A DNA stretch of 39,929 nt, taken from NCBI GenBank assembly GCA_017544705.1, contig JAFYDQ010000150.1:1-39929 (forward strand), given 5' to 3'. A program made the position numbers and the translations under genes. This stretch comes from Lachnospiraceae bacterium (lineage in GTDB: Bacteria > Bacillota > Clostridia > Lachnospirales > Lachnospiraceae). Within the stretch, counting starts at the first letter, position 1. Every line of letters starts with the position of its first letter. The notes beneath the pieces were generated by a model. It did not search any database and was not told the origin of the DNA. It saw nothing but the letters and a program-made list of their open reading frames with translations. This document shows, one piece after another, positions 1 to 7,378 of this stretch.

Positions 1-1
1 G

Positions 2-625
2 TTCTATCCAAAGAGTCCTTACGGTGCCGCGAAATTATATGCTTACTGGATCACGGTCAACTATCGCGAGGCCTATAACCTGTTTGCATGTAACGGGATC
101 CTCTTTAACCATGAGTCTCCCAGACGCGGGGAAACCTTTGTTACCCGTAAGATCACGCGTGCCGTTGCTTCGATCATGGCGGATGAACGCGAAAAGCTCT
201 CCCTCGGTAACCTGAATGCCAAACGTGACTGGGGCTTTGCCGGTGACTATGTGGAAGGCATGTGGCGGATGCTGCAGCAGGATAAGCCGGGAGATTATGT
301 ACTTGCGACCAATGAAACACATACCGTCCGTGAATTTGTGGAATGTGCTTTCAGGGAAGTCGGGATCTCGATCGAATGGAAGGGCACGGGCGTAGACGAA
401 AAGGGTTATGATGCAAAGACCGGCCGCCTGCTCGTGGATGTCAATCCGAGATATTTCCGGCCTGCGGAAGTTGAGTTCTTATGGGGCGACTGCTCCAAAG
501 CCGAAAAGGAACTCGGATGGAAACGGAAAGTGGATTTCAAAGGACTCGTTTCCATGATGGTGGACTCCGATATGAAGACCATTACCGGTATGAGCACGGA
601 AGAATTCTTAAACAGAAACAAATAA
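2..625 (+). CDS. gmd: GDP-mannose 4,6-dehydratase, C-terminal part (5' end outside window)
   Basis: The reading frame is open from base 2, so the gene is cut by the window start and about 207 residues remain of a protein that is usually 340–370 residues long. Visible are the SDR catalytic pair in [12 protein letters not shown] (Tyr7 and Lys11 of the visible part), the substrate-loop motif [18 protein letters not shown] and the late motif [11 protein letters not shown], all hallmarks of GMD. The N-terminal Rossmann glycine motif lies outside the window. The enzyme converts GDP-D-mannose to GDP-4-keto-6-deoxymannose in the cytoplasm. The next gene, fcl, starts 13 nt downstream and performs the following step, so the two form an operon for a GDP-6-deoxyhexose, most likely GDP-L-fucose, used in surface polysaccharide. 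The first methionine in the visible frame (base 176) is internal and is not the start. Confidence 0.96.
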   Translation, partial: FYPKSPYGAAKLYAYWITVNYREAYNLFACNGILFNHESPRRGETFVTRKITRAVASIMADEREKLSLGNLNAKRDWGFAGDYVEGMWRMLQQDKPGDYVLATNETHTVREFVECAFREVGISIEWKGTGVDEKGYDAKTGRLLVDVNPRYFRPAEVEFLWGDCSKAEKELGWKRKVDFKGLVSMMVDSDMKTITGMSTEEFLNRNK

Positions 626-638
626 AGGATCAAATGCA

Positions 639-1580
639 ATGGAGAAAAATGCCAAAATATACGTCGCGGGACATCGCGGCCTCGTAGGTTCCGCGATCGT
701 CCGCAATCTGCAATCCAAGGGATATGACAACATCATCGGCAGGACGCACGCCGAACTGGATCTGACGGACCAGGCTGCCGTCCGCTCGTTCTTTGAAGAA
801 GAAAAACCGGAATATGTGGTACTTGCTGCCGCAAAAGTCGGCGGGATCAACGCCAACAACACCAGCCCGGCTGATTTTGCCTATATCAACATGCAGATCC
901 AGTGTAACGTGATCAAATGTGCGCATGACCATCACGTGAAAAAGCTGCTGTTCCTCGGAAGCACCTGCATCTATCCGCGCATGGCGCCGCAGCCCATTCC
1001 GGAGGATGCGCTGTTAACGGGACCGCTTGAGAAAACCAACGAAGCTTATGCCATCGCCAAGATCTCGGGTCTTGAGATGTGTAAATTCTTTAAGATGCAA
1101 TACGGGGATGATTTTATCAGCTGTATGCCGACGAACCTTTACGGTCCGCATGACAACTATGATCTGAACAATTCCCACGTCATGCCGGCCATGATCCGGA
1201 AATTTCACGAAGCCAAAGTAAATCATGCGGATCATGTGGAATTATGGGGAACCGGAACGCCCCTTCGGGAGTTCCTGTATGTGGATGATATGGCCGATGC
1301 CTGTGTCTTCTTACTGGAGAACTACAGCGGGCTTTCGCATGTCAACATCGGTACGGGTATGGAGGTATCCATCAAGGAACTCGCACAGACCGTGCGGGAT
1401 ACAGTAGGATATCCGGGTGAGATCGTATGGAATGCCGACATGCCTGATGGCACGCCCAGAAAACTGACGGACGTATCCCTGCTCCACTCCCTTGGCTGGA
1501 AGCATAAGATCGACCTCAAAGAAGGCGTTAAACTCGCCTATGACTGGTTTGTTGAAAATATCGATCAGGCGAAGCTGTAA
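639..1580 (+). CDS. fcl: GDP-L-fucose synthase (GDP-4-keto-6-deoxymannose 3,5-epimerase/4-reductase)
   Basis: This 313-residue short-chain dehydrogenase/reductase has the NADP-binding motif GHRGLVGSA at residues 11–19, Ser108-Thr109-Cys110 in GSTCIYP, and the catalytic YAIAK with Tyr137 and Lys141. These match the family's catalytic set almost residue for residue, and the length is normal. It epimerises and reduces the product of gmd, the gene 13 nt upstream, to GDP-L-fucose using NADPH. The start at 639 follows an AAAGGA-like ribosome binding site around 625–629. The gene ends only 7 nt before the convergently transcribed DUF212 gene, and no terminator hairpin is visible between them. Membership of the Fcl family is clear. 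The exact sugar (fucose rather than a related 6-deoxyhexose) is inferred from the gmd neighbour. Confidence 0.96.
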   Translation: MEKNAKIYVAGHRGLVGSAIVRNLQSKGYDNIIGRTHAELDLTDQAAVRSFFEEEKPEYVVLAAAKVGGINANNTSPADFAYINMQIQCNVIKCAHDHHVKKLLFLGSTCIYPRMAPQPIPEDALLTGPLEKTNEAYAIAKISGLEMCKFFKMQYGDDFISCMPTNLYGPHDNYDLNNSHVMPAMIRKFHEAKVNHADHVELWGTGTPLREFLYVDDMADACVFLLENYSGLSHVNIGTGMEVSIKELAQTVRDTVGYPGEIVWNADMPDGTPRKLTDVSLLHSLGWKHKIDLKEGVKLAYDWFVENIDQAKL

Positions 1581-1587
1581 GATCTGA

Positions 1588-2058
1588 TCACAGAATACTG
1601 TACAGCGCAAACGCCATACCGATTCCGAGAAGAGCTCCGACTACCACCTGCAAAGGGGTATGTCCCACGAGCTCTTTTAATTTTTCCTGATTAAACTGGA
1701 TCTTCCATTGTACAGGCTCCGTCGCCTTGATGTAATCCATCATGCGGTTCAGCAATACCGCCTGATTGCCTGTCTCCCTCCGGACGCCTCTCGCATCATA
1801 CATGACCACGACGGCGAATACGCAGGAGATCGCAAAAGCAAACGAGCCCAGTCCGTAGATCAGGCCGCTGGAAGTTGCCAGTGCACAGACGGTTGCGGAA
1901 TGGCAGCTCGGCATGCCGCCGGCACCGACTAAGCGTTCCAGATTCAGTTCCTTACTGATGATCACGTCGATGATCGTTTTGATGATCTGTGCCGTCATCC
2001 AGGAACAGATCGAAATGATCAATACTCGGTTGTGAAGAAGTTCTGTTAAATATTGCAT
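1588..2058 (-). CDS. Divergent PAP2 / DUF212 (YuiD-like) membrane protein
   Basis: The product is a membrane protein of about 156 residues with three to four hydrophobic segments. It carries the two signature motifs of the DUF212 family, GGMPSCHSATV and YDARGVRRETG, which resemble the PSGH and SR/H/D motifs of PAP2 phosphatases (here PSCHSA, with a Cys where Ser is usual). The family includes B. subtilis YuiD and is thought to act on lipid-linked phosphate, but its substrate is not established. I chose the ATG at 2058, because the longer frame to 2091 would overlap the upstream tetR gene by nearly 30 nt and adds residues unlike the family N-terminus. The start lies 4 nt after the TetR stop codon, so the two genes are probably co-transcribed and the regulator may control this gene. 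Confidence 0.85.
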   Translation of the reverse strand: MQYLTELLHNRVLIISICSWMTAQIIKTIIDVIISKELNLERLVGAGGMPSCHSATVCALATSSGLIYGLGSFAFAISCVFAVVVMYDARGVRRETGNQAVLLNRMMDYIKATEPVQWKIQFNQEKLKELVGHTPLQVVVGALLGIGMAFALYSIL

Positions 2059-2062
2059 GGTC

Positions 2063-2707
2063 TTATTTTCTGCGCAGGTACTTCGCGGCATCTACCCGGT
2101 CAACGCGCCCTCCCGTCTTCGGAATCTGGTCAGTATGCGCATCTTCCGGTGCATGAATGGCCATCAGAAAGCCTCTGCAGGATTTGCCTAGCAGCTCCGC
2201 AAGTTCCTTCTCGGAAAACTTACAGGCACCCGTTGCAGTCATGGAAGCGATCCCGTGTGTGAAGATCGCCGTGTAAATATACAATTCCTGACACTCCTCA
2301 TCGGTTAAGGGGAACGTGTCCTTGATCGCATTTAAAATGAATTCCGTATGTCCCTCTAAAAGACTGTATTCCGAAAATCGCGGGTCATTTTTCTTGCTCA
2401 TGAACAGCAGCTGGAACAGCATCGGCTCATCCACGGCAAACTGCACGAACTGCATGGCGAAGCCCTTGAAGGGCGGATTCATGGCAAGGCCTTTTTTGAC
2501 ATAGGAATCATAGATCGTCCTGCTTTTTTCGATCGCCGCTTCCCGGATATCCTCAACCGTATCAAAATGTGAAAATACGGATGGCGGTGTAACATGCAGT
2601 ATTGCCGCAAGGGATTGTGCCGTGATGGCCTTGATCCCGTCTCTGCGGATAATGTCTACTGCAGCATCGATCAGTTGTTCTTTCGTATACTTGGGTTTCG
2701 GAGGCAT
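2063..2707 (-). CDS. TetR/AcrR-family transcriptional regulator
   Basis: The 214-residue protein begins with a TetR-type helix-turn-helix (about residues 9–53: YTKEQLIDAAVDIIRRDGI, then LAAILHVTPPSVFSHF). It is followed by a helical ligand-binding and dimerisation half that matches no ligand class I can name. The ATG at 2707 is preferred over the GTG at 2731. It has an AAAGGA site about 10 nt upstream, and PPKPKYTKE is a typical family N-terminus. A short inverted repeat (2725–2737) lies just upstream and could be its operator. It sits downstream of rmlD on the same strand with a 58-nt gap, and directly upstream of the DUF212 gene. Its target and effector cannot be read from the sequence. Confidence 0.88.
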   Translation of the reverse strand: MPPKPKYTKEQLIDAAVDIIRRDGIKAITAQSLAAILHVTPPSVFSHFDTVEDIREAAIEKSRTIYDSYVKKGLAMNPPFKGFAMQFVQFAVDEPMLFQLLFMSKKNDPRFSEYSLLEGHTEFILNAIKDTFPLTDEECQELYIYTAIFTHGIASMTATGACKFSEKELAELLGKSCRGFLMAIHAPEDAHTDQIPKTGGRVDRVDAAKYLRRK

Positions 2708-2724
2708 TCTTATTCCATCCTTTC

Positions 2725-2737
2725 TGATCACAGATCA
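2725..2737. promoter_or_regulatory. Possible TetR operator (short inverted repeat)
   Basis: TGATC-ACA-GATCA is a perfect 5-bp inverted repeat with a 3-bp centre, placed 18 nt upstream of the tetR start in the only non-coding stretch between rmlD and tetR. Its position would suit autoregulation. GATC is very common throughout this window, so the repeat could easily be chance. No good –10/–35 pair was seen beside it. Confidence 0.25.
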
Positions 2738-2765
2738 ACGATCCAAAAATCCGTTCCCGTTACGA

Positions 2766-3635
2766 TCACGTCCGCAGGTAATCCGCTATGGCATCATGCC
2801 AGTCTGCGAAGCAATGATCAGATGTCAACCGGAACATATAGTTATCCAGCACCGAGAACGCCGGTCTGTCGGCCGATGCGGGATTCATTTCCTTATACTG
2901 TGCGCTTGTTACGGGAACCACTTCCGTCTTATCCCCGTGAAGCCGGAAGATTTCTTTTGTAAAGTCCGCCCAGCTGCACTGCCCTTCACAGGTGCCGTGA
3001 AACAGCCCGTAATTTTCCGTCGGCAGCAGATATGCGATTGCCTGTGCAAGCTCTTTGGCGCTTGTCGGGGAGCCGATCTGATCGTCCACGACCGTGATCT
3101 TCTCATGGTCCGTTGCAAGACGGAGCATCGTTTTCACGAAATTCTTTCCGTCCCCGTACAGCCATGCCGTCCGGATGATGAAATAATCCTTTGCAAACTG
3201 CCTGACAAATTCTTCTCCCGCAAGCTTTGTGGCGCCGTAGGCCGTCTTCGGGCCGGTCTGATCAAATTCCGTCAGCGGCTCGCTGGAAGTACCCGGAAAT
3301 ACGTAGTCCGTCGATATATGCACCAGCTTTGCACCGCATTCCGTTGCTGCGATGCTTAAGTTCCTGGGACCGATCGCATTGATCTTATAGGCGGCTTCCC
3401 GCTGCACCTCACAGGCGTCTACATTCGTATGTGCCGCACAGTTGATCAGGGCGTAGGGTTTAACTTCCTTTACCAGCGTCATGACCTGCTCCTGGTCCGT
3501 GATATTCAGATCCGTAATGCCCGCAACACCGTAATCCGTATTGATCAGTTCATAGGCGTCATTTCCGGCATATAATGTATTGATGGCACGCCCCAGTTGC
3601 CCGTTGCTGCCCGTGATCAGGAGTTTCTTACGCAT
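2766..3635 (-). CDS. rmlD: dTDP-4-dehydrorhamnose reductase
   Basis: This 289-residue SDR protein has the NAD(P)-binding motif GSNGQLG (residues 9–15), the family motif HISTDYVF (107–113) and the catalytic YGATK (Tyr133, Lys137). It also has the conserved RTAWLYG and DQIGSPTSA segments of RmlD. It reduces dTDP-4-dehydro-L-rhamnose to dTDP-L-rhamnose, the last step of rhamnose-nucleotide synthesis. rmlA, rmlB and rmlC are not in the window and must lie elsewhere. The ATG at 3635 has an AGAGG ribosome binding site and a well-placed promoter (3668–3696). Its neighbours gmd, fcl and a GT-C-like protein fit a polysaccharide locus. Downstream on the same strand follow tetR and DUF212, with no clear terminator between. 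Confidence 0.95.
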   Translation of the reverse strand: MRKKLLITGSNGQLGRAINTLYAGNDAYELINTDYGVAGITDLNITDQEQVMTLVKEVKPYALINCAAHTNVDACEVQREAAYKINAIGPRNLSIAATECGAKLVHISTDYVFPGTSSEPLTEFDQTGPKTAYGATKLAGEEFVRQFAKDYFIIRTAWLYGDGKNFVKTMLRLATDHEKITVVDDQIGSPTSAKELAQAIAYLLPTENYGLFHGTCEGQCSWADFTKEIFRLHGDKTEVVPVTSAQYKEMNPASADRPAFSVLDNYMFRLTSDHCFADWHDAIADYLRT

Positions 3636-3667
3636 AGCGTCCTCTCTTCCGTTAGTACTTAAAATAT

Positions 3668-3696
3668 AGTATACTGAAAACGATTTTTGTTTGCAA
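3668..3696 (-). promoter_or_regulatory. Probable sigma-A promoter of rmlD
   Basis: On the minus strand TTGCAA (3691–3696) is separated by exactly 17 nt from TATACT (3668–3673), about 33 nt ahead of the rmlD start codon. Both hexamers are close to consensus. The same AT-rich stretch also lies upstream of the divergent gene at 3718. Its own promoter is less clear: on the plus strand TATACT sits at 3670–3675 without a good –35. Confidence 0.6.
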
Positions 3697-3717
3697 TGTC
3701 AGAATGAGGGTTTTTTA

Positions 3718-5247
3718 ATGAAAATTAAAATAAAAGAACATCTTTCCGATTTTGTGGCTGCATTAGCTGCCCTGATACACTGGATCATCAGTTTTTTTAC
3801 GGATCCGATGATCTTTCAGGTCCCGGTAACGGGTAACATTGATTACTGGATCTGCAAGCTCCTGATGCCGGTTGCGGCTTTCGCCGTATATTATGCGATC
3901 GCATCGGTGATCTTTTGCAAAGACCGCAGAAATAACCCCGTCTGTCAGACCCTGCTTCTTGCACTGCCGTATCTGCCCGTCATGATCGCCGTTGCCTGCG
4001 TTAAGCTTCCGCAGGGCTATCTTTCCAATGATGAAGCCCTGATCGCGGCATCCGCACTTCATTTGGAGCATTACACCTGGTTCTACTACCTGACAACATA
4101 TTTCTATATCATCTGCTTCATGCTGATCCCGGCATATCTGGGGCCGATCTTTGTGAAGCTGCTCATCGAACTGGCCGTGATCGGATATGTGATCCGCCGG
4201 ATCCGGGAAACCTTCGGAAAGCCGTATTTCTGGTTCGGTTACCTTCTGTTCCTCTTATATCCCGTCATTGCCTATACGACCAGCGCGCACCGACTGCCGG
4301 TCTATTTTCTGTTGTATCTGCTTCTGGTCACCGTTCTGCTGTTCGACCGCATAGAGCAGAAACCGCTTTCCTTGCCGAAAGAACTGGCACTTCTCTTACT
4401 GACCGCCGTTCTTACACAGTGGCGGACGGAAGGGATCTACCTGCTGATCTTGGGGCCGGTCCTGATGCTTTTTGTCTATCCTGCTCTGCGCAGCAAAAAG
4501 AACCTTCTTCTCCTGATCGTTTTCTCGCTGCTCCTCCAGTACATCGTGTCCGTTCCGCAAAACGGACTGGTTGCCAGGGAGATGGATGCAGCTGCGGACG
4601 ACCGCATGAAACCCTTCTATGCGTATACGATCACCAATATGTTCCGCAACGGTCTTGATGAGGAGAAAAATGCCGAAGATCTTGCGATCGTGGATAAGTA
4701 CCTGTCTTTGGATAAGATCCGCGCCATCAACGATTATTACGGGGACATCAATTACGAAGACGTTCTGATCCTCTACGAGGGTGATTTTGTCGGTGTCAGA
4801 GAAGATGCCGGCGTAACGGAATTCTTTGATTATGCAAATGCACTGAAGCGGATCTTTGCAGGCAACCCGGACGTTTTCCTGAAAACGCGGATCGGTGCCT
4901 TTTGTTATGCCGCGCTTCCCTATCACGTGGAAACCGGAAGCGGCATGGTATCCCTGTTGGTCAGCCTTGTGAAATCCGTTTCCTACAACCTCTTTATTCC
5001 GCTTGGCATCATCCTGATCCTTTGCATTTATTGCCTGTTTCGGAAACGGTGGTTTTCCTTCTTTGTGTTCGGCGGCGTACTGGCACACTGGTTCATCGTA
5101 TTTATCCTGGCGCCGGCCTCATATTTCAAATATTATTTCCCGGTCTATATCACGGCTTACTTCTATCTGATGCTGCTGCTTATGGCGGCGGTATACGATC
5201 ATTTCCACGGTAAAGGAGGCGAAGAAAAAAAGCGGATTCTGATCTGA
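3718..5247 (+). CDS. Polytopic membrane protein, GT-C glycosyltransferase-like
   Basis: The 509-residue protein has about ten or more predicted membrane spans and a soluble segment near residues 285–395. I do not recognise a named family. The acidic pair in LSNDEALIA (Asp105-Glu106), directly after a membrane span, and the arginine-glutamate in WRTEG (235–239) resemble the first-loop acidic motif and conserved polar residues of GT-C enzymes, which use polyprenyl-phosphate sugars at the outer face. That assignment is an inference. The ATG at 3718 has a GAGGG ribosome binding site 7 nt upstream. The longer TTG frame from 3691 lacks one. The neighbours (gmd, fcl, rmlD) support a role in polysaccharide assembly; a flippase- or polymerase-like role is the main alternative. 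Its stop codon lies inside the loop of the terminator that follows. Confidence 0.8.
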   Translation: MKIKIKEHLSDFVAALAALIHWIISFFTDPMIFQVPVTGNIDYWICKLLMPVAAFAVYYAIASVIFCKDRRNNPVCQTLLLALPYLPVMIAVACVKLPQGYLSNDEALIAASALHLEHYTWFYYLTTYFYIICFMLIPAYLGPIFVKLLIELAVIGYVIRRIRETFGKPYFWFGYLLFLLYPVIAYTTSAHRLPVYFLLYLLLVTVLLFDRIEQKPLSLPKELALLLLTAVLTQWRTEGIYLLILGPVLMLFVYPALRSKKNLLLLIVFSLLLQYIVSVPQNGLVAREMDAAADDRMKPFYAYTITNMFRNGLDEEKNAEDLAIVDKYLSLDKIRAINDYYGDINYEDVLILYEGDFVGVREDAGVTEFFDYANALKRIFAGNPDVFLKTRIGAFCYAALPYHVETGSGMVSLLVSLVKSVSYNLFIPLGIILILCIYCLFRKRWFSFFVFGGVLAHWFIVFILAPASYFKYYFPVYITAYFYLMLLLMAAVYDHFHGKGGEEKKRILI

Positions 5248-5260
5248 ATCCGCTTTTTTA
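5225..5260. terminator. Bidirectional rho-independent terminator
   Basis: A perfect 8-bp stem (5232–5239 with 5246–5253) and a 6-nt loop are flanked by an A-run (5225–5231) and a T-run (5254–5259). It can therefore stop transcription from both the plus-strand gene ending at 5247 and the minus-strand leuA ending at 5275. The stem covers the last codons and stop codon of the plus-strand gene. Confidence 0.9.
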
Positions 5261-5274
5261 TTGATTTTGATTTC

Positions 5275-6951
5275 CTATTTGACCAGTTCCAGCCGGTTGA
5301 TCGCGCTGAAGATCGCTCTGGCCGATGCGCGCGTGATGTTGGAGCTGACACCCACACCGTAGGTGACCTGGCCGTCATCCGCAGCCAGCAGGTGGATATA
5401 AGCTGCCGCCTGTGCATTGGCCCCGCCCTGCAGGGCGTGTTCTTCGTAATCCAGCACCTTCACGTTCAGATCCAGGGCTTCCCTTAAGCCACGCAGGATC
5501 GCATCGATCGGGCCGTTACCGACTGCCTCAAATGACTGTTCCACATCATGCAGCGTGTAAGTCAGTGTGATATGCGTATCAAATGCGCTGTCTACCGTAT
5601 CATTCAGATCATCGACATGCAGCTTTCTGAAATGCAGCGGCTCCTTCTTGTCGATGTAGCATGCTTTGAATGCAGTCATGATCTCTTCGGGTGAAACCTC
5701 TCCCTGCTTTTCCGATTTTTCCTGAATCACTTTCGCAAATTCCTTATGCATACCCTTCGGCAGCTTGAAGCCGAAATAAGTATCCATGATATAGGCGACG
5801 CCGCCTTTTCCGGACTGGGAATTGATCCTGACGATCGGTTCGTATTCCCTGCCGATATCCGCCGGATCGATCGGCAGATAAGGCACCTGCCAGATTTCCT
5901 GCTGCCGCTCTTTCATCGCATGCACGCCTTTGTTGATCGCGTCCTGATGGGATCCGGAAAATGCCGTGAAAACAAGTTTTCCCGCATACGGATGCCGTTC
6001 ATCGATCGTCATCTTACAGCAGCGCTCATATACATCAATGATCTCATTGATCTGTTCGATCTGAAGGTTCGGGTCGATCCCCTGTGAGAACATGTTATAG
6101 GCAATGTTCAGGATATCCACGTTACCCGTTCTCTCGCCGTTTCCGAACAACGTGCCTTCCACACGGTCAGCCCCTGCGAGCAGCGCAAGTTCCGTTGCCG
6201 CCACTCCGGTACCTCTGTCATTATGCGGATGAACGCTTAAGATGATGCTCTCCCTGTTCTTGAAGTGCTTGTTCATCCACTCGATCTGGTCCGCGTAAAC
6301 ATTCGGCGTGTTCATTTCCACGGTTGCCGGCAGATTGAAGATGACCGGATTCTCTTTGGTCGCACCCCAGGCATCCTGTACGGCGGTACAGATCTCCAGG
6401 GCAAAATCCATTTCCGTTCCCGTAAAGCTCTCCGGGGAATACTCCAGCATGATCTTACCCGGGAACGATGCCGCGCGCTCCTTGACCATGTGTGTTGCGT
6501 CAACGGCAATCTTGATGATCTCGGCTTTATCTTTATGGAAGACCACATCTCTCTGCAATACGGAAGTGGAATTATAGATGTGGAAGATTACCTGATCGAT
6601 CCCTTCGATCGCTTCAAAAGTGCGGTCGATCAATTCCTCACGGCACTGTGTCAGTACCTGCATCCAGACACCCTGCGGGATCTTCTTGCGATCCACGAGC
6701 TGGCGCAGAAAATCATATTCGATCTGGGATGCAGCCGGAAAGCCGATCTCGATCTCCTTGAAGCCGAGTTTCAGCAGCAGATCATAGAACTCCATCTTTT
6801 CCGATACGACCATCGGATCGATCAGGGCCTGGTTACCGTCCCGAAGATCCACGCTGCACCAGATCGGAGCTTTTTCGATCTCTTTTCCGGGCCATTCCCG
6901 TTCAGGGTAATGCAGTACCGGATTCTTCTGATACCGTTTCACATTCAACAT
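5275..6951 (-). CDS. leuA: 2-isopropylmalate synthase, type 2
   Basis: The 558-residue protein belongs to the yeast/actinobacterial-like LeuA class. A TIM-barrel domain carries the metal and catalytic motif SVDLRDGNQAL (about 33–43), HPHNDRGTG (241–249) and GNGERTGN. The C-terminal regulatory domain (about 430–558) has the GGANAQAAAYIHL segment linked to leucine binding. It condenses acetyl-CoA with 2-oxoisovalerate, the first committed step of leucine synthesis, and is normally inhibited by leucine. The ATG at 6951 has an ideal GGAGG site. Only 25 nt separate the start codon from the U-run of the ptsH terminator upstream, so there is little room for a private promoter (see findings). Other leu genes are not in the window. 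The 3' end is closed by the bidirectional terminator at 5225–5260. Confidence 0.97.
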   Translation of the reverse strand: MLNVKRYQKNPVLHYPEREWPGKEIEKAPIWCSVDLRDGNQALIDPMVVSEKMEFYDLLLKLGFKEIEIGFPAASQIEYDFLRQLVDRKKIPQGVWMQVLTQCREELIDRTFEAIEGIDQVIFHIYNSTSVLQRDVVFHKDKAEIIKIAVDATHMVKERAASFPGKIMLEYSPESFTGTEMDFALEICTAVQDAWGATKENPVIFNLPATVEMNTPNVYADQIEWMNKHFKNRESIILSVHPHNDRGTGVAATELALLAGADRVEGTLFGNGERTGNVDILNIAYNMFSQGIDPNLQIEQINEIIDVYERCCKMTIDERHPYAGKLVFTAFSGSHQDAINKGVHAMKERQQEIWQVPYLPIDPADIGREYEPIVRINSQSGKGGVAYIMDTYFGFKLPKGMHKEFAKVIQEKSEKQGEVSPEEIMTAFKACYIDKKEPLHFRKLHVDDLNDTVDSAFDTHITLTYTLHDVEQSFEAVGNGPIDAILRGLREALDLNVKVLDYEEHALQGGANAQAAAYIHLLAADDGQVTYGVGVSSNITRASARAIFSAINRLELVK

Positions 6952-6976
6952 CTTTCTTCCTCCGTAAGCAAGTAGT

Positions 6977-7004
6977 AAAAAAAGGAACCGGCTGTGCCGG
7001 CTCC
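6977..7004 (-). terminator. Rho-independent terminator between ptsH and leuA
   Basis: On the minus strand a 9-bp stem (7004–6996 with 6992–6984, one G·U pair) and a 3-nt loop are followed by a run of seven U residues (6983–6977). It starts 3 nt after the ptsH stop codon and ends 25 nt before the leuA start codon. It could be a plain terminator or a leaky or regulated one. Confidence 0.85.
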
Positions 7005-7007
7005 GCT

Positions 7008-7271
7008 TTATTCGCCTAACCCACTCTCAATGGCCTCGATCAAGGTCTTCAGGGCTTCTTCTTCATCCTCGCCTTCGCACACAAACTCAACTTCATCTCC
7101 ACATTTGACACAAGCACCGAGGACGCTTAGGACACTCTTTGCATTTGCCGTATTATCACGGAAATTGAAGGTAATCAGTGATTTGAACTGCATGGCTTCT
7201 TTACACAGGATTCCTGCCGGTCTTAAATGCAGCCCTGTAGGGTTCTTGATCACTACCTTCTGACTTACCAT
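7008..7271 (-). CDS. ptsH: Phosphocarrier protein HPr
   Basis: With the ATG at 7271 the protein has 87 residues, the usual HPr length. His15 lies in PTGLHLRPAG, the site phosphorylated by enzyme I. The residue after His is Leu rather than the common Ala. Ser46 lies in NAKSVLSVLGA, the regulatory site of HPr kinase, so the protein can serve both sugar phosphotransfer and CcpA-type catabolite control; a Crh-like protein would lack His15. A GGAGG motif at 7283–7287 is 11 nt from this start, slightly far. The open frame extends to 7352, but that would run upstream through the promoter. The gene has its own strong promoter and is followed by a terminator. Enzyme I is not adjacent. Confidence 0.95.
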   Translation of the reverse strand: MVSQKVVIKNPTGLHLRPAGILCKEAMQFKSLITFNFRDNTANAKSVLSVLGACVKCGDEVEFVCEGEDEEEALKTLIEAIESGLGE

Positions 7272-7319
7272 CTCTTCCAATACCTCCATATTTATCATGG
7301 TATGCCGTTTGGCAACCAC

Positions 7320-7348
7320 ATTATAGCATAACATTTTTCCCGTGGAAA
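7320..7348 (-). promoter_or_regulatory. Sigma-A promoter of ptsH
   Basis: On the minus strand TTTCCA (7343–7348), a 17-nt spacer and TATAAT (7320–7325) preceded by TGC (extended –10) form a strong promoter. The predicted start of transcription, around 7313, gives a leader of about 40 nt. No catabolite-responsive element was recognised nearby. Confidence 0.75.
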
Positions 7349-7378
7349 GCAAGTACTTTCTGTACCTTACATCTGCGC

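Noticed and set aside
2622..3359. Long plus-strand open frame (245 codons) opposite rmlD
   Set aside because: It is antisense to a clear rmlD gene, has no ribosome binding site and its product is rich in Arg, Cys and His without family motifs; it is a shadow frame.
4396..5088. 230-codon minus-strand frame opposite the GT-C-like gene
   Set aside because: The product is rich in Lys, Gln and His and matches nothing. The plus-strand gene has the ribosome binding site and membrane pattern.
7272..7352. N-terminal extension of HPr (27 extra residues)
   Set aside because: It would place the –10 box inside the coding region and the start near the –35. The 87-residue form matches HPr length and puts His and Ser at 15 and 46.
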